A DNA stretch of 64,000 bases. Origin: JAKFWI01 sp031399165. Its GTDB lineage: Bacteria > Pseudomonadota > Alphaproteobacteria > Caulobacterales > Aquidulcibacteraceae. This document shows positions 16,830-25,286 of this stretch, piece after piece. The notes under the pieces are model-generated. The model saw only the letters and a list, made by a program, of their open reading frames with translations. It was not told where the DNA came from and did not search any database. How positions within the stretch are numbered: position 1 is the first letter of the stretch; each line of letters opens with the position of its first letter. The translations under genes were made by a program, and so were the position numbers. Location: NCBI GenBank assembly GCA_031399165.1, contig JANNOO010000041.1, positions 1 to 64,000 of the forward strand, given 5' to 3'.

Positions 16830-18011
16830 TTAGAACGCACTGATCCCCGTAATTGCTCGCCCCAGGATCAGCGCATGCACATCGTGCGCGCCCTCATACG
16901 TGTTCACCGTCTCTAGGTTTATCGCGTGGCGCATGACGTGATACTCGCCGGAGACGCCGTTGGCGCCGTGCATATCGCGGGCGGCGCGGGCGATCTCCAG
17001 CGCTTTGCCGGCGTTGTTGCGCTTGATCAGGCTAATCATTTCCGGCGCAGCGCGGCCTTCATCCAATAGCCGCCCGACGCGCAGACTGGCCTGCAGGCCG
17101 AGCGCGATTTCGGTTTCCATGTCGGCGAGTTTTTTCTGGAAGAGCTGATTGGCGGCGAGCGGCTTGCCGAATTGCTTGCGGTCGAGCCCGTAATTTCGCG
17201 CAGCGGCGAAGCAGAATTCCGCCGCCCCCATCGCGCCCCAGCTTATGCCGTAGCGCGCGCGGTTGAGGCAGCCGAATGGCCCCTTCAATCCTTGAACATT
17301 AGGCAGCAGCCCGTCTTCGCTTACGACAACGTCGTCCATCATCACCATGCCGGTCGTCGAGGCGCGCAGGGACAGTTTGCCTTCGATCTTCGGCGCCGAA
17401 AGCCCGCGCGCGCCTTTTTCCAGAATGAAGCCGCGTATGGCGCCGTCGTGCGCGTCGCTCTTTGCCCAGATCACGAACACATCGGCGAACGGCGCGTTGC
17501 TGATCCATGTTTTTGAGCCAGACAGCTTGTAGCCGTCAGCGGTTTTCACCGCGCGTGTGCGCATGGCGCCCGGATCGGAGCCGGCGTCAGGCTCGGTGAG
17601 CCCGAAGCAGCCGATCCATTCACCACTCGCGAGTTTTGGCAGATATTTGCGCTTCTGATCGTCAGACCCGTAGGCAAGGATCGGATAGATCACGAGGCTC
17701 GATTGCACGCTCATCATCGAGCGGTAGCCGGAATCCACGCGCTCAATCTCGCGCGCCACAAGGCCATAGGAAACGTAGGACGCACCCGCGCCGCCGAACG
17801 CTTCCGGCAGCGTCAGGCCGAGCAGTCCCAGCGCGCCCATTTCTTGAAAGATCGCAAGATCGGTAATCTCGCGATTGAACGCCTCGATGATGCGCGGGGC
17901 GAGTTTGTCTTGTGCGTAGCTGCGCGCGGAATCGCGGATCATCCGCTCTTCTTCCGACAATTGATGCTCCAGCCTGAACGGATCGTCCCAATTGAACTGC
18001 ATCATCTTCAT
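16830..18011 (-). CDS. gcdH: Glutaryl-CoA dehydrogenase
   Basis: A 393-residue acyl-CoA dehydrogenase that oxidises and decarboxylates glutaryl-CoA to crotonyl-CoA in lysine/tryptophan catabolism. FAD and substrate motifs are present: CFGLTEPDAGSDPGAMRTRA, WISNAPFADVFVIWAK, and the C-terminal catalytic Glu in NTYEGAHDVHALILGRAITG, which is distinctive for the glutaryl-CoA branch. The ATG at 18011 (MKMMQFNWDDPF) overlaps the stop of the transporter ATPase gene as ATGA. An upstream ATG at 18053 would overlap that gene more deeply. The gene thus appears as the last member of a transporter operon, which is unexpected. Confidence 0.9.
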   Translation of the reverse strand: MKMMQFNWDDPFRLEHQLSEEERMIRDSARSYAQDKLAPRIIEAFNREITDLAIFQEMGALGLLGLTLPEAFGGAGASYVSYGLVAREIERVDSGYRSMMSVQSSLVIYPILAYGSDDQKRKYLPKLASGEWIGCFGLTEPDAGSDPGAMRTRAVKTADGYKLSGSKTWISNAPFADVFVIWAKSDAHDGAIRGFILEKGARGLSAPKIEGKLSLRASTTGMVMMDDVVVSEDGLLPNVQGLKGPFGCLNRARYGISWGAMGAAEFCFAAARNYGLDRKQFGKPLAANQLFQKKLADMETEIALGLQASLRVGRLLDEGRAAPEMISLIKRNNAGKALEIARAARDMHGANGVSGEYHVMRHAINLETVNTYEGAHDVHALILGRAITGISAF

Positions 18012-18796
18012 TCCGTCTCCGCCTGCCCGGTGCGGCGCCAAGGCAGCATCCATGGCCGGCCGTCCTTCTCTCCGCGCATCGCTGCTATATGATAGACGCT
18101 ATCGAGCGCCGCATCGTCCAGAACCGCGGCCGGCGGACCGCTTGCCACGACGCCGCCACGGCTCATCAGTACGATCCGGTCCATGAACCGCGCGGCCAGC
18201 GCCAGATCGTGGATCACGGCCAGCACGCCAAATCCGCTGCGCGCGAGGCCGGCCAGAATCTCCATCACATGCATCTGGTGATAAGGATCAAGCGCCGTGA
18301 TCGGCTCATCCACCAGCAGCAGCGGCGCCTCTACCGCCAGCGCGCGCGCTAGCAGAACACGCGTGCGTTCGCCGCCAGACAACACGGTGACGTCGCGATC
18401 GGCAATGGTTTGGCAGTCCACCAGCGCAAGCGCCCGGTCGACCGCCGCCTCACACGCCGCTCCTGGCGCGGCAAACCCGTTGCGGTGCGGAAAGCGGCCC
18501 AGCATGATCACATCGCGCACGCTTAATCGCCATTCGACAGCGCGGTCCTGCGGCAGAAACGCGACGCGCCTGGCCCGTTCGAGTGGCGCAAAACTCTCGA
18601 ACGGCGCGCCATCGAGAAGCACCGTTCCGCCAACGCGCGGCTGCAGACCGAGGAGCGCGCGCAGCAGCGTCGATTTGCCGGCGCCGTTGGGACCGATCAG
18701 CCCGACAAGCTCACCCGCCGAAATTTCGAGCGATGCGTTGCTGACGATATGGCAGCCGCCGCCTTCTACCGTGATGCCGCGCGCTTCGAGCTTCAT
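18008..18796 (-). CDS. FecE/BtuD/HmuV-type ABC transporter ATP-binding protein
   Basis: A 262-residue ATPase for import of a metal chelate (ferric siderophore, haem or corrinoid). Motifs are Walker A GPNGAGKST, Q-loop in RVAFLPQDRAVEW, signature LSGGERTRVLLARAL, Walker B LLLVDEPITALDP and switch His in AVIHDLALAA. The gene sits between the FecCD-type permease and gcdH, overlapping both neighbours by four bases, so the proteins are made together. The sequence alone does not settle the substrate. Confidence 0.92.
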   Translation of the reverse strand: MKLEARGITVEGGGCHIVSNASLEISAGELVGLIGPNGAGKSTLLRALLGLQPRVGGTVLLDGAPFESFAPLERARRVAFLPQDRAVEWRLSVRDVIMLGRFPHRNGFAAPGAACEAAVDRALALVDCQTIADRDVTVLSGGERTRVLLARALAVEAPLLLVDEPITALDPYHQMHVMEILAGLARSGFGVLAVIHDLALAARFMDRIVLMSRGGVVASGPPAAVLDDAALDSVYHIAAMRGEKDGRPWMLPWRRTGQAETE

Positions 18797-19794
18797 CGCT
18801 GATAGGCCCCGCGCACGCGCAGGATCATCGACAGGAAGAACGGCGCGCCGATCAGCGCCGTCACTACGCCCAGATGCAGCTCGGTATCAGTGGTCAGCAG
18901 CCGCACGCCGATATCCGAAGCGGTGAGCAGCACGGCGCCGCCGAGGCCGCTGACAAGCAGAAGCCGGCTTGGTTTGTGGCCCACGAACGGGCGCAGAATG
19001 TGCGGCACGACCAGGCCGACAAAGCCGATTACGCCCGACACGGCCGTCGCGGCGCCAACGCTCAACGCCACGCCGGCAATCACCATCATGCGCGTGCGCT
19101 TAATGTCTACGCCAAGGCTGGCGGCTGCTTCCTCGCCGAGGCTGAGCGCGTCCAGCGCAGGCGCCGAAGCGGCCAGCACGATCCAGCCGAGAACCATGAA
19201 CGGCACGGCAAGCAGGACGTGATCCGTGCTGCGGTCAGTCACCGAACCCTGAATCCAGAATACGATCTCAAGCGCGGCATACGGGTTGGGAGACAGGTTG
19301 AGCTGGACCTGGATTAGCGCAAAGGCAAGGCTGGTGATCGCCGCGCCCGCCAGGATCAGCGACAGCATCCCGCTCCGCCCGGCCAGACCCTGCAGCACGA
19401 TCGCACCCGCAAGACCGCCCGCGATCGCCATCAGCGGCAGGCTGAACGGAAACACAAGCGCGAGCCCGGAATAGAGCGCCAGCACCGCGCCCAGCGCGGA
19501 CATCGCCGAAATGCCGATAACGCCAGCGTCAGCCAGCGGATTGCGCAGGAAGCCCTGTAGCATGGCGCCGGCCAGCCCGAGCGTGAAGCCGACAGCCACG
19601 GCCAGAATGGTGCGCGGCAGCCGGACCTCGCGCACTATCGTCCAGACCGTATCGGCCTGCCCCGAAGCCATAAGTTGCATCAAGGCCGGCAAGCCGAGGC
19701 CGGCGGGCCCGATCAGCATCGAGGCGGCCACCAGCAGCAGCGTCAGCGCGAACAAGGCGCCCGCAAGCACCGGATAAGGCAAAGGCGCCTTCAC
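18793..19794 (-). CDS. FecCD-family ABC transporter permease
   Basis: A 333-residue inner-membrane permease with about ten helices and the family landmarks RLPRTILAVAVGFTLGLAGA, LQGFLRNPLADAGVIGIS and GFVGLVVPHILRPFVGHKPS, the last being the ATPase-coupling region. The GTG at 19794 overlaps the binding-protein stop as GTGA and gives a normal family length; a longer frame to 19860 would overlap that gene by 70 bases. It works with the ATPase at 18008-18796. Confidence 0.92.
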   Translation of the reverse strand: MKAPLPYPVLAGALFALTLLLVAASMLIGPAGLGLPALMQLMASGQADTVWTIVREVRLPRTILAVAVGFTLGLAGAMLQGFLRNPLADAGVIGISAMSALGAVLALYSGLALVFPFSLPLMAIAGGLAGAIVLQGLAGRSGMLSLILAGAAITSLAFALIQVQLNLSPNPYAALEIVFWIQGSVTDRSTDHVLLAVPFMVLGWIVLAASAPALDALSLGEEAAASLGVDIKRTRMMVIAGVALSVGAATAVSGVIGFVGLVVPHILRPFVGHKPSRLLLVSGLGGAVLLTASDIGVRLLTTDTELHLGVVTALIGAPFFLSMILRVRGAYQR

Positions 19795-20684
19795 TTTGCG
19801 TCCGCGGCGCGCTTTTCCGCCAGCATCTGCACCGCTTTCAGCGATGAAGGCGCGGCGCATACCCAGAAGCGCTCTGGAATGGCGACCTGCTCGGTACGCG
19901 CCGCGAGCTTGCGCAAAGCGGGATGATTCAAATCCTGCGTGGCCATGGATGGCGGATTGGTGAAGGGTGTCAGTCTCGTCATCAGATCGGGCTTGGCGAG
20001 CAGAAGCCGTTCCATCGGCAGATTGCGATAGCCCTCAAACCCGATTGCTTCGCCAAGCGTGCGATAGCCCGCGGCGTTGGTTACTGCAGCCGGTAGTGTG
20101 TTCTTGCCTGGCATAAAATTATTGACGCCGATATTGGCGTAGACCGGCCGCGCGGGGCCAATGTTTTTCTGAATTTCCGCCAGACGCTGTTCAAACGCAG
20201 CGATCACCGTTTCGGCGCGCGCCGGATCGCCCACCAGCGCGCCCATCTGACGGATGTTACGCCGCATGTCATCGAAATTTTGTTCTGGAGCGAAATCGAC
20301 GACGCGATAACGGAGCTTGCGCAACAGGGCGACAGCGGGCCGGGCCGCATAAGCGCCGGCGACCACGAGATCGGGCTGGTGCAGCAGCACTTGCTCGGCC
20401 AGGCCATAATTGATCGGAAACGACATCGCCAGCTTTTCCATCCCCGGCGGCGCGCCTTCAGGCCGCTGCGAAAGATAGCTGATCGAGGCGATGCGCTCGC
20501 GCGGCGCCAGCAGCAGCAGCAGCTCGTCCGTACACAGATTTAGCGAAACGATACGCTGCGGCGGCGCCGCGCGTGCGACCGAAGGCAGAAGCGCAATAGC
20601 CATGCCGATCGCGGCAAATACCACGCAGCGCCGGCCGGCGGTTCTTGTGTCTTTCCCTCGCCGTGTTGGATTGAGTGATCGCAC
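19791..20684 (-). CDS. BtuF/FepB-like periplasmic substrate-binding protein
   Basis: A 297-residue helical-backbone metal-chelate binding protein. It begins at GTG with an N-terminal signal peptide (Arg-rich start, core VVFAAIGMAIALLPSVARA, cleavage before APPQR). The mature part starts RIVSLNLCTDELLLLLAP, typical of corrinoid/siderophore receptors, and includes the hinge-helix region PDLVVAGAYAARPAVALL. It is the first gene of the transporter operon. No cobalamin riboswitch or TonB receptor gene is visible nearby, so vitamin B12, siderophore and haem all remain possible. Confidence 0.88.
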   Translation of the reverse strand: MRSLNPTRRGKDTRTAGRRCVVFAAIGMAIALLPSVARAAPPQRIVSLNLCTDELLLLLAPRERIASISYLSQRPEGAPPGMEKLAMSFPINYGLAEQVLLHQPDLVVAGAYAARPAVALLRKLRYRVVDFAPEQNFDDMRRNIRQMGALVGDPARAETVIAAFEQRLAEIQKNIGPARPVYANIGVNNFMPGKNTLPAAVTNAAGYRTLGEAIGFEGYRNLPMERLLLAKPDLMTRLTPFTNPPSMATQDLNHPALRKLAARTEQVAIPERFWVCAAPSSLKAVQMLAEKRAADAK

Positions 20685-20708
20685 GATGATCGCGCTGCCC
20701 CTTTGGCG

Positions 20709-21167
20709 CTAGCGCGTGCCGCTTTTGTGGTTGGCGGCAGCGTCACGAAGTTTGCCTAGAATGCGTTTGAATGCATTGACATCGGCTGGGGTAAGGCCAC
20801 GGAGCAACTCGCTTTCGATCCTGAGCGCAGCCGGCGCCACTTGGGCGTAAAGCCGCTCCCCCGCCGCCGTAAGGGCCAACAGATGCGAGCGCTTATCGAC
20901 GCCGTTTGGAACGCGCGCGGCAAGTTTTCGACTGACCAGCGCGCTAGCGGCGCGGCTGACGGTCATTTTGTCCATCGCGCTCCGTTCGACGATGGCCTGC
21001 TGCGACACTTTTGGCGTCTCTGCCAGAATGGCGATCAACCGCCATTCGGGAATACGCAAGCCAAACATGCTCTCGTATGTCTCCGCGATCAGCGAACTGA
21101 CGATCTGAGCCGTTACATTCAGCTGATAGGGCAGGAAGTCATCTAGCCGCAGGGTCTTATTGGTCAT
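20709..21167 (-). CDS. MarR-family transcriptional regulator
   Basis: A 152-residue winged-helix dimeric repressor. The region from ISEWRL-like IPEWRLIAILAETPKVSQQA through AMDKMTVSRAASALVSRKL and the wing RVPNGVDKRSHLLALTAAGE fits MarR closely. The ATG at 21167 (MTNKTLRLDDFL) gives the usual length; the open frame extends upstream to 21311 without support. It diverges from the GH130 gene and its stop lies 24 bases upstream of the binding-protein start on the same strand, so it could regulate either neighbour. Confidence 0.9.
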   Translation of the reverse strand: MTNKTLRLDDFLPYQLNVTAQIVSSLIAETYESMFGLRIPEWRLIAILAETPKVSQQAIVERSAMDKMTVSRAASALVSRKLAARVPNGVDKRSHLLALTAAGERLYAQVAPAALRIESELLRGLTPADVNAFKRILGKLRDAAANHKSGTR

Positions 21168-21220
21168 GCTAGTCAGCAATAACGCGAAACCGTCATGCTT
21201 AGGAAGCGTTACGGTGCGTG

Positions 21221-22345
21221 ATGGCTCCCATGCACCCCGCTGACAGGTTGATATTATCTCCGCGGGATGTGGACCTGACGCGGTCGCCGCTGCGGCCGAG
21301 CCTGACAGCACCTACCTATGTTCTGGGGGCATTCAACCCTGGCCTCACCAGGCTGGCCAATAGCAATCTGCTGATGATGGTGCGGGTGGCCGAAGCGCTC
21401 CGTGAGCCGATCACCGGCGATTGGATTCACGCCATCCGCTGGACGCCGGCCGGCTATGTGCTTGACGCCTATCCGCTGGAAGGCGTGAACACCAAGGATC
21501 CGCGCAAGTTTATGGTCACGCCGCATTATTCAAAAGTGATGGGTCTGACCTCGCTGTCCTGGCTTCTGCCGGTCGAGCTTTCCCCAGACGGAGAGGCCAT
21601 CGTGGCCATGCATTACGACAAGGCGATCGCCCCCCAGGCGTCTTATCAGATGTACGGCGTCGAAGACGCCCGCATCAGCCGCATCGGCGGCCTCTACTAC
21701 ATGACCACGTGCTCGGTCAGCCCGGAGCGGCATTCGACCACCCTCTATATCTCCCAGAACGGGCTGGACTGGCGGCTGCAAGGCATCGTCCTCGACCATC
21801 AGAACAAGGACATGGTGCTGTTCGAGGGCATGGTCGGCGGCAAGTTCATGGCGCTGACGCGTCCGCTAGGCGACCTTTATTTCGCCTACCCGCCCGACAG
21901 CGCATTCCTACCCGGCCCCGCAATCCAGTTCGCCCAGTCGCCGGACGCTCTGCACTGGAAGCCGCTGGACGCGCCGGGGATAAGGCCGCGCAAAGGCACC
22001 GCCACGACCATGCGCATCGGCGGCGGAACGCCGCCAATCCGCACCGAAAAGGGCTGGCTGATCTTCTACCACGGTGTCGAGGTGCAGGGCGTCGTCGGGA
22101 TCTACCGCACATTTTGGGCGCTGCTGGATGCGGACGATCCAGCGCACGTGCTGGCGCTGCACGACGACGAGGCGATCCTGGAGGCCAATCCGGCGCTGAC
22201 AGCCCCCCTAGCCGATCTCATGTACCTGACGGACGTGGTGTTCACGACCGGGATCGCCGCGCATGAGGATAGCTTCATCCTCGCCTCCGGCGAAGCCGAC
22301 CTCGCCTGCCGGATCACGGTGCTTCCGCTCAGCCTTTTCGGCTAA
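21221..22345 (+). CDS. GH130-family glycoside phosphorylase
   Basis: A 374-residue five-bladed beta-propeller enzyme of family GH130, which phosphorolyses beta-mannosides such as mannosylglucose or mannosyl-N-acetylglucosamine oligomers. Characteristic segments include FNPGLTRLANSNLLMMVRVA, MYGVEDARISRIGGLYYMT with the catalytic Asp, and GWLIFYHGVEVQGVVGIYR. No signal peptide is present, so it acts in the cytoplasm. Starts at GTG 21218, ATG 21221 and ATG 21230 are all possible; the second is used. It is divergent from marR, which may control it. The exact substrate cannot be read from the sequence. Confidence 0.85.
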   Translation: MAPMHPADRLILSPRDVDLTRSPLRPSLTAPTYVLGAFNPGLTRLANSNLLMMVRVAEALREPITGDWIHAIRWTPAGYVLDAYPLEGVNTKDPRKFMVTPHYSKVMGLTSLSWLLPVELSPDGEAIVAMHYDKAIAPQASYQMYGVEDARISRIGGLYYMTTCSVSPERHSTTLYISQNGLDWRLQGIVLDHQNKDMVLFEGMVGGKFMALTRPLGDLYFAYPPDSAFLPGPAIQFAQSPDALHWKPLDAPGIRPRKGTATTMRIGGGTPPIRTEKGWLIFYHGVEVQGVVGIYRTFWALLDADDPAHVLALHDDEAILEANPALTAPLADLMYLTDVVFTTGIAAHEDSFILASGEADLACRITVLPLSLFG

Positions 22346-22404
22346 ATCTTTCCCCGCTGTCGGGAGCGGCCATGATCGGCCGTCCTTGGGCCAAAGGAGA
22401 GTCC

Positions 22405-22791
22405 ATGTTGTACGCCGTGCTCTGCTACAATTCCGAAGACGCCGTCTTCGCCTGGTCCAAGGAAGAGGATGACGCGGTTATGGCCCGGCTTAACGTCGTG
22501 CATCAGAAATGGCAGGCGACGGGCAAGCTGAAGCCATCCCTGCGCCTGCTGCCGACCACCGCCGCCACCACCCTGCGCAAGGCGGACGGCGCCGTGCTCG
22601 ACGGCCCCTATGCCGAGACTAAAGAGCAATTGCTTGGTTTCTACATCATCGACGTGGACGATCTGGAGGAAGGGCTTTCCTTCGCCCGTGAATTGACCGG
22701 CGCTAATCCCGGCGGCGCGTACGAATTGCGGCCGATCATGCTCTATATTCCCGGCGCGCCGCTGGAAGAACGCACGCTCGAACGTGCCTGA
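22405..22791 (+). CDS. YCII/DGPF-domain protein
   Basis: A 128-residue DGPF-type protein: MLYAVLCYNSEDAVFAWSKE followed by LDGPYAETKEQLLGFYIIDV, which is the family's core motif. The fold is a small ferredoxin-like barrel and its reaction is unknown. The ATG at 22405 follows AGGAG by six bases. It overlaps the following sigma-factor gene by eight bases. DGPF proteins are the known genomic partners of the ECF42 sigma group, and a second one lies after the sigma gene. Confidence 0.9.
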   Translation: MLYAVLCYNSEDAVFAWSKEEDDAVMARLNVVHQKWQATGKLKPSLRLLPTTAATTLRKADGAVLDGPYAETKEQLLGFYIIDVDDLEEGLSFARELTGANPGGAYELRPIMLYIPGAPLEERTLERA

Positions 22792-23866
22792 TCTAGGCGC
22801 TATCGACGCGGTGCTGACCGCCGCGCGGCCGCAAGCCGTGAGCGCGCTGCTGCGCTATTTCCGCGACCTCGACGCCGCGGAGGAAGCGTTTCAGGAAGCC
22901 TGCCTGCGCGCGCTGAAAAACTGGCCGCAGAATGGGCCGCCGCGCGATCCAACGGCATGGCTTATTCTGGTCGGCCGCAATAGCGGCGTCGATGCGGTGC
23001 GCAAGACAGCGAAGCTGACGGCGCTGCCGGACGATAACGTCCTCTCCGATCTGGATGACGCCGAAGCCGGCATGGCCGAGCGGCTGGACACCGCCGATTA
23101 CCGCGATGACGTTCTGCGCCTGTTGTTCATCTGCTGCCACCCGGACCTGCCGGCGACGCAGCAGATCGCTTTGGCCCTGCGGATCGTCTCCGGCCTGTCC
23201 GTAAAGCAGATCGCGCGCGCCTTTCTGGTCAGCGAGGCGGCGATGGAACAGCGCATAACCCGCGCCAAGGCGCGCGTGGCGCAAGCCGGAACGCCGTTTG
23301 AAACGCCCACCGCCATCGAACGGACCGAGCGGCTCGCGGCGGTGGCGGCGATGATCTACCTCGTGTTCAACGAAGGCTATTCGGCCGGGCGCGATCCGGA
23401 GCGCGAGCAGCTCTGCGACGAAGCGATCCGCCTGGCGCGCCTGCTGCTGCGGCTGTTTCCGGCCGAACCGGAGATCATGGGCCTCACCGCGCTGCTGCTG
23501 CTGCAACACTCGCGCGCCGAGGCGCGGTTCGACCAGGACGGCGAATTGGTGCTGCTGGAAAACCAGAACCGCAGCCGCTGGCGCGGCAAGATGATCAACG
23601 AAGCGTTGGCGCTGATAGACAAGGCGATCCGGCATCGCCGGCGCGGGCCGTATCAGATTCAGGCGGCGATCGCGGCGCTGCACGCGCGCGCGGCGCGGGC
23701 GGAGGATACGGACTGGGCCGGCATAGATGCGCTCTATGGCGCATTGCAAGAAGAACAGCCCTCTGCGGTGGTGACGCTCAACCGCGCCGTCGCCGCTTCG
23801 AAGGTGCGCGGCGTGGAGGCAGCGCTGGCGATGGATAGGTTGATCCGGACCGTCCTCGGATCATGA
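22784..23866 (+). CDS. ECF sigma factor of the ECF42 (SigJ-like, TPR-extended) type, short C-terminus
   Basis: A 360-residue extracytoplasmic-function sigma factor. The sigma-2 region (AVSALLRYFRDLDAAEEAFQ) and sigma-4 region (SGLSVKQIARAFLVSEAAME) are followed by a long helical extension with LVFNEGYSAGRDPE and NRSRWRGKMINEALALIDKA, as in ECF42. That extension has TPR-like character and in known members stands in for an anti-sigma factor in control. Family members usually run about 400-420 residues; this one stops soon after ALAMDRLIRTVLGS, missing the last helical repeats. Start GTG overlaps the upstream gene. Confidence 0.88.
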   Translation: MPDLGAIDAVLTAARPQAVSALLRYFRDLDAAEEAFQEACLRALKNWPQNGPPRDPTAWLILVGRNSGVDAVRKTAKLTALPDDNVLSDLDDAEAGMAERLDTADYRDDVLRLLFICCHPDLPATQQIALALRIVSGLSVKQIARAFLVSEAAMEQRITRAKARVAQAGTPFETPTAIERTERLAAVAAMIYLVFNEGYSAGRDPEREQLCDEAIRLARLLLRLFPAEPEIMGLTALLLLQHSRAEARFDQDGELVLLENQNRSRWRGKMINEALALIDKAIRHRRRGPYQIQAAIAALHARAARAEDTDWAGIDALYGALQEEQPSAVVTLNRAVAASKVRGVEAALAMDRLIRTVLGS

Positions 23867-23879
23867 CAGGGAGGGCTTG

Positions 23880-24233
23880 ATGCGATTTCTATCTTTATAC
23901 ACCGCCAAGCAAATGAGCGGCCCGCCCAGCGCCGAGCACATGGCGGCGATGGGCAAATTGATCGAGGAGATGATGAAGGACGGCACGCTGATCGAGACCG
24001 GCCCGCTCGCCCACGCCGAGACCGGCGGCTTCAAGGCCACCCAGACGAACGGCAAAATTGAGTTCGTCGAAGGCAAGCGCACGCAGCTTACCGGCGCCAG
24101 CGGCTACGCCATCCTTAACGCGCGATCAAAAGAGCACCTGCTGGAACTCTCGAAGAAGTTCCTGGCGATCGCCGGCGACGGTGAATCCGACATGATCCAG
24201 ATCGCGGAAATGGGTCCGCCGCCACAAAGCTGA
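23880..24233 (+). CDS. Second YCII/DGPF-related protein
   Basis: A 117-residue protein with the YCII/DGPF fold pattern (MRFLSLYTAKQMSGPPSAEH, then KRTQLTGASGYAILNARSKE), but the DGPF signature itself is replaced by LTGASGYA. The ATG at 23880 follows GGAGG by five bases, 13 bases after the sigma gene's stop. With the upstream DGPF gene and the sigma factor it forms a three-gene cassette. Its reaction is unknown. Confidence 0.85.
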   Translation: MRFLSLYTAKQMSGPPSAEHMAAMGKLIEEMMKDGTLIETGPLAHAETGGFKATQTNGKIEFVEGKRTQLTGASGYAILNARSKEHLLELSKKFLAIAGDGESDMIQIAEMGPPPQS

Positions 24234-24319
24234 CTTCGTTCCCGTTTCGATCACGCCGTTCACCATGGCGCGTGCAAGATTTCTGCATCGCGCACTCGCC
24301 TGAAATGAATCCAGCGTGA

Positions 24320-24336
24320 GCGAAACGAAGTTTCGC
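24320..24336. promoter_or_regulatory. Short inverted repeat upstream of ku
   Basis: GCGAAAC, a 3-base spacer, and GTTTCGC form a perfect inverted repeat about 70 bases upstream of the ku start, followed by TATACG that could serve as a -10 box. It may be an operator. Nothing else is evident in 24234-24407. Confidence 0.3.
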
Positions 24337-24407
24337 GCTATACGTTAGGCAGATGAGGCGGCGCGACAGACGCCGTCCTTTATGGTGTGGTTACCAAGGA
24401 AGTACCA

Positions 24408-25280
24408 ATGGCCGCGCGTCCCTCATGGCAAGGGCATCTGAAGCTCTCGCTCGTCACCTGCCCGGTTGCGATGTTCAACGCGATCTCCCCCAAGGGCGAA
24501 GTGCGGTTCAATCTAATCAATCCGGACACCGGCAACCGCATCCGGATGCTGACCGTGGATTCCGGCACCGAAGAGCCCGTGGAGCGCAAGAGCCTGGTCA
24601 AGGGCTATGAGGTCTCCAAGGGCGAATACATCACCGTAACCCAGGAAGAGATCGATTCCGTGCGGCTGGAGAGCACGAAGACGATCGACATCGACAGTTT
24701 CGTCCCGGCCGAGGACATCGACCGCCTCTATTGGGAAAATCCGTATTACCTCGTGCCGGATGGCAAGATGGCCGCCGAGCCGTTTGCGGTGATCCGCGCG
24801 GCGATGGAGCATTCGGGCAAGGTGGCGCTCGGCCGGCTGGTGATGAGCCAGCGCGAGCGCCTCGTCGCGTTGGAGCCGCGCGATGGCGGCATCGTCGCCA
24901 CCACGTTGCGCAGCCATGAAGAAGTGCGCGCGATGAAGGATTTCTTCGGCGACATTCCGAATGTGAAGCCGGACCGCGATATGATCGCGATCGCCGAAAA
25001 GATCATCGCCCAGAAGGCCGAGGAATTCGATCCCAGCCGCTTTGAGGACCACTATGAGGAAGCGCTGCGCGAACTCATCGCTCAGAAGCAAAAGGGCAAG
25101 AAGATCGTCCGCCCCGAAGCGCCCAAGGATACGAACGTCATCGATCTGATGGACGCGTTGAAGGCGAGCCTCAAAGGCGGCGGCGAACGGCGGCGCACTG
25201 CCCAGCCGAAAGCCACCACCAAGCGCGCCGCCGCGGCGCACCGCACAACCGGCGGCAAGCGGGCCAAGAAAACGTCCTAA
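24408..25280 (+). CDS. ku: Non-homologous end-joining protein Ku
   Basis: A 290-residue bacterial Ku, the homodimeric ring that binds DNA double-strand ends and recruits LigD. The start MAARPSWQGHLKLSLVTCPV and motifs KGYEVSKGEYITVTQEEIDS and YWENPYYLVPDGK are typical. A Lys/Arg/Ala-rich C-terminal tail (from about residue 255) is likely the DNA- or LigD-contacting extension. The ATG at 24408 follows AAGGA by seven bases and is preferred to GTG at 24387. It is immediately followed by ligD, six bases away. Confidence 0.95.
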   Translation: MAARPSWQGHLKLSLVTCPVAMFNAISPKGEVRFNLINPDTGNRIRMLTVDSGTEEPVERKSLVKGYEVSKGEYITVTQEEIDSVRLESTKTIDIDSFVPAEDIDRLYWENPYYLVPDGKMAAEPFAVIRAAMEHSGKVALGRLVMSQRERLVALEPRDGGIVATTLRSHEEVRAMKDFFGDIPNVKPDRDMIAIAEKIIAQKAEEFDPSRFEDHYEEALRELIAQKQKGKKIVRPEAPKDTNVIDLMDALKASLKGGGERRRTAQPKATTKRAAAAHRTTGGKRAKKTS

Positions 25281-25286
25281 AACGCC

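Noticed and set aside
20685..20708. Cobalamin riboswitch before the BtuF-like gene
   Set aside because: Only 24 bases separate it from marR on the same strand, and no riboswitch core is visible.
22793..23749. 318-codon frame opposite the ECF sigma gene
   Set aside because: Composition is Arg/Gln/Ala-rich with no recognisable motif, and the plus strand encodes an evident sigma factor.
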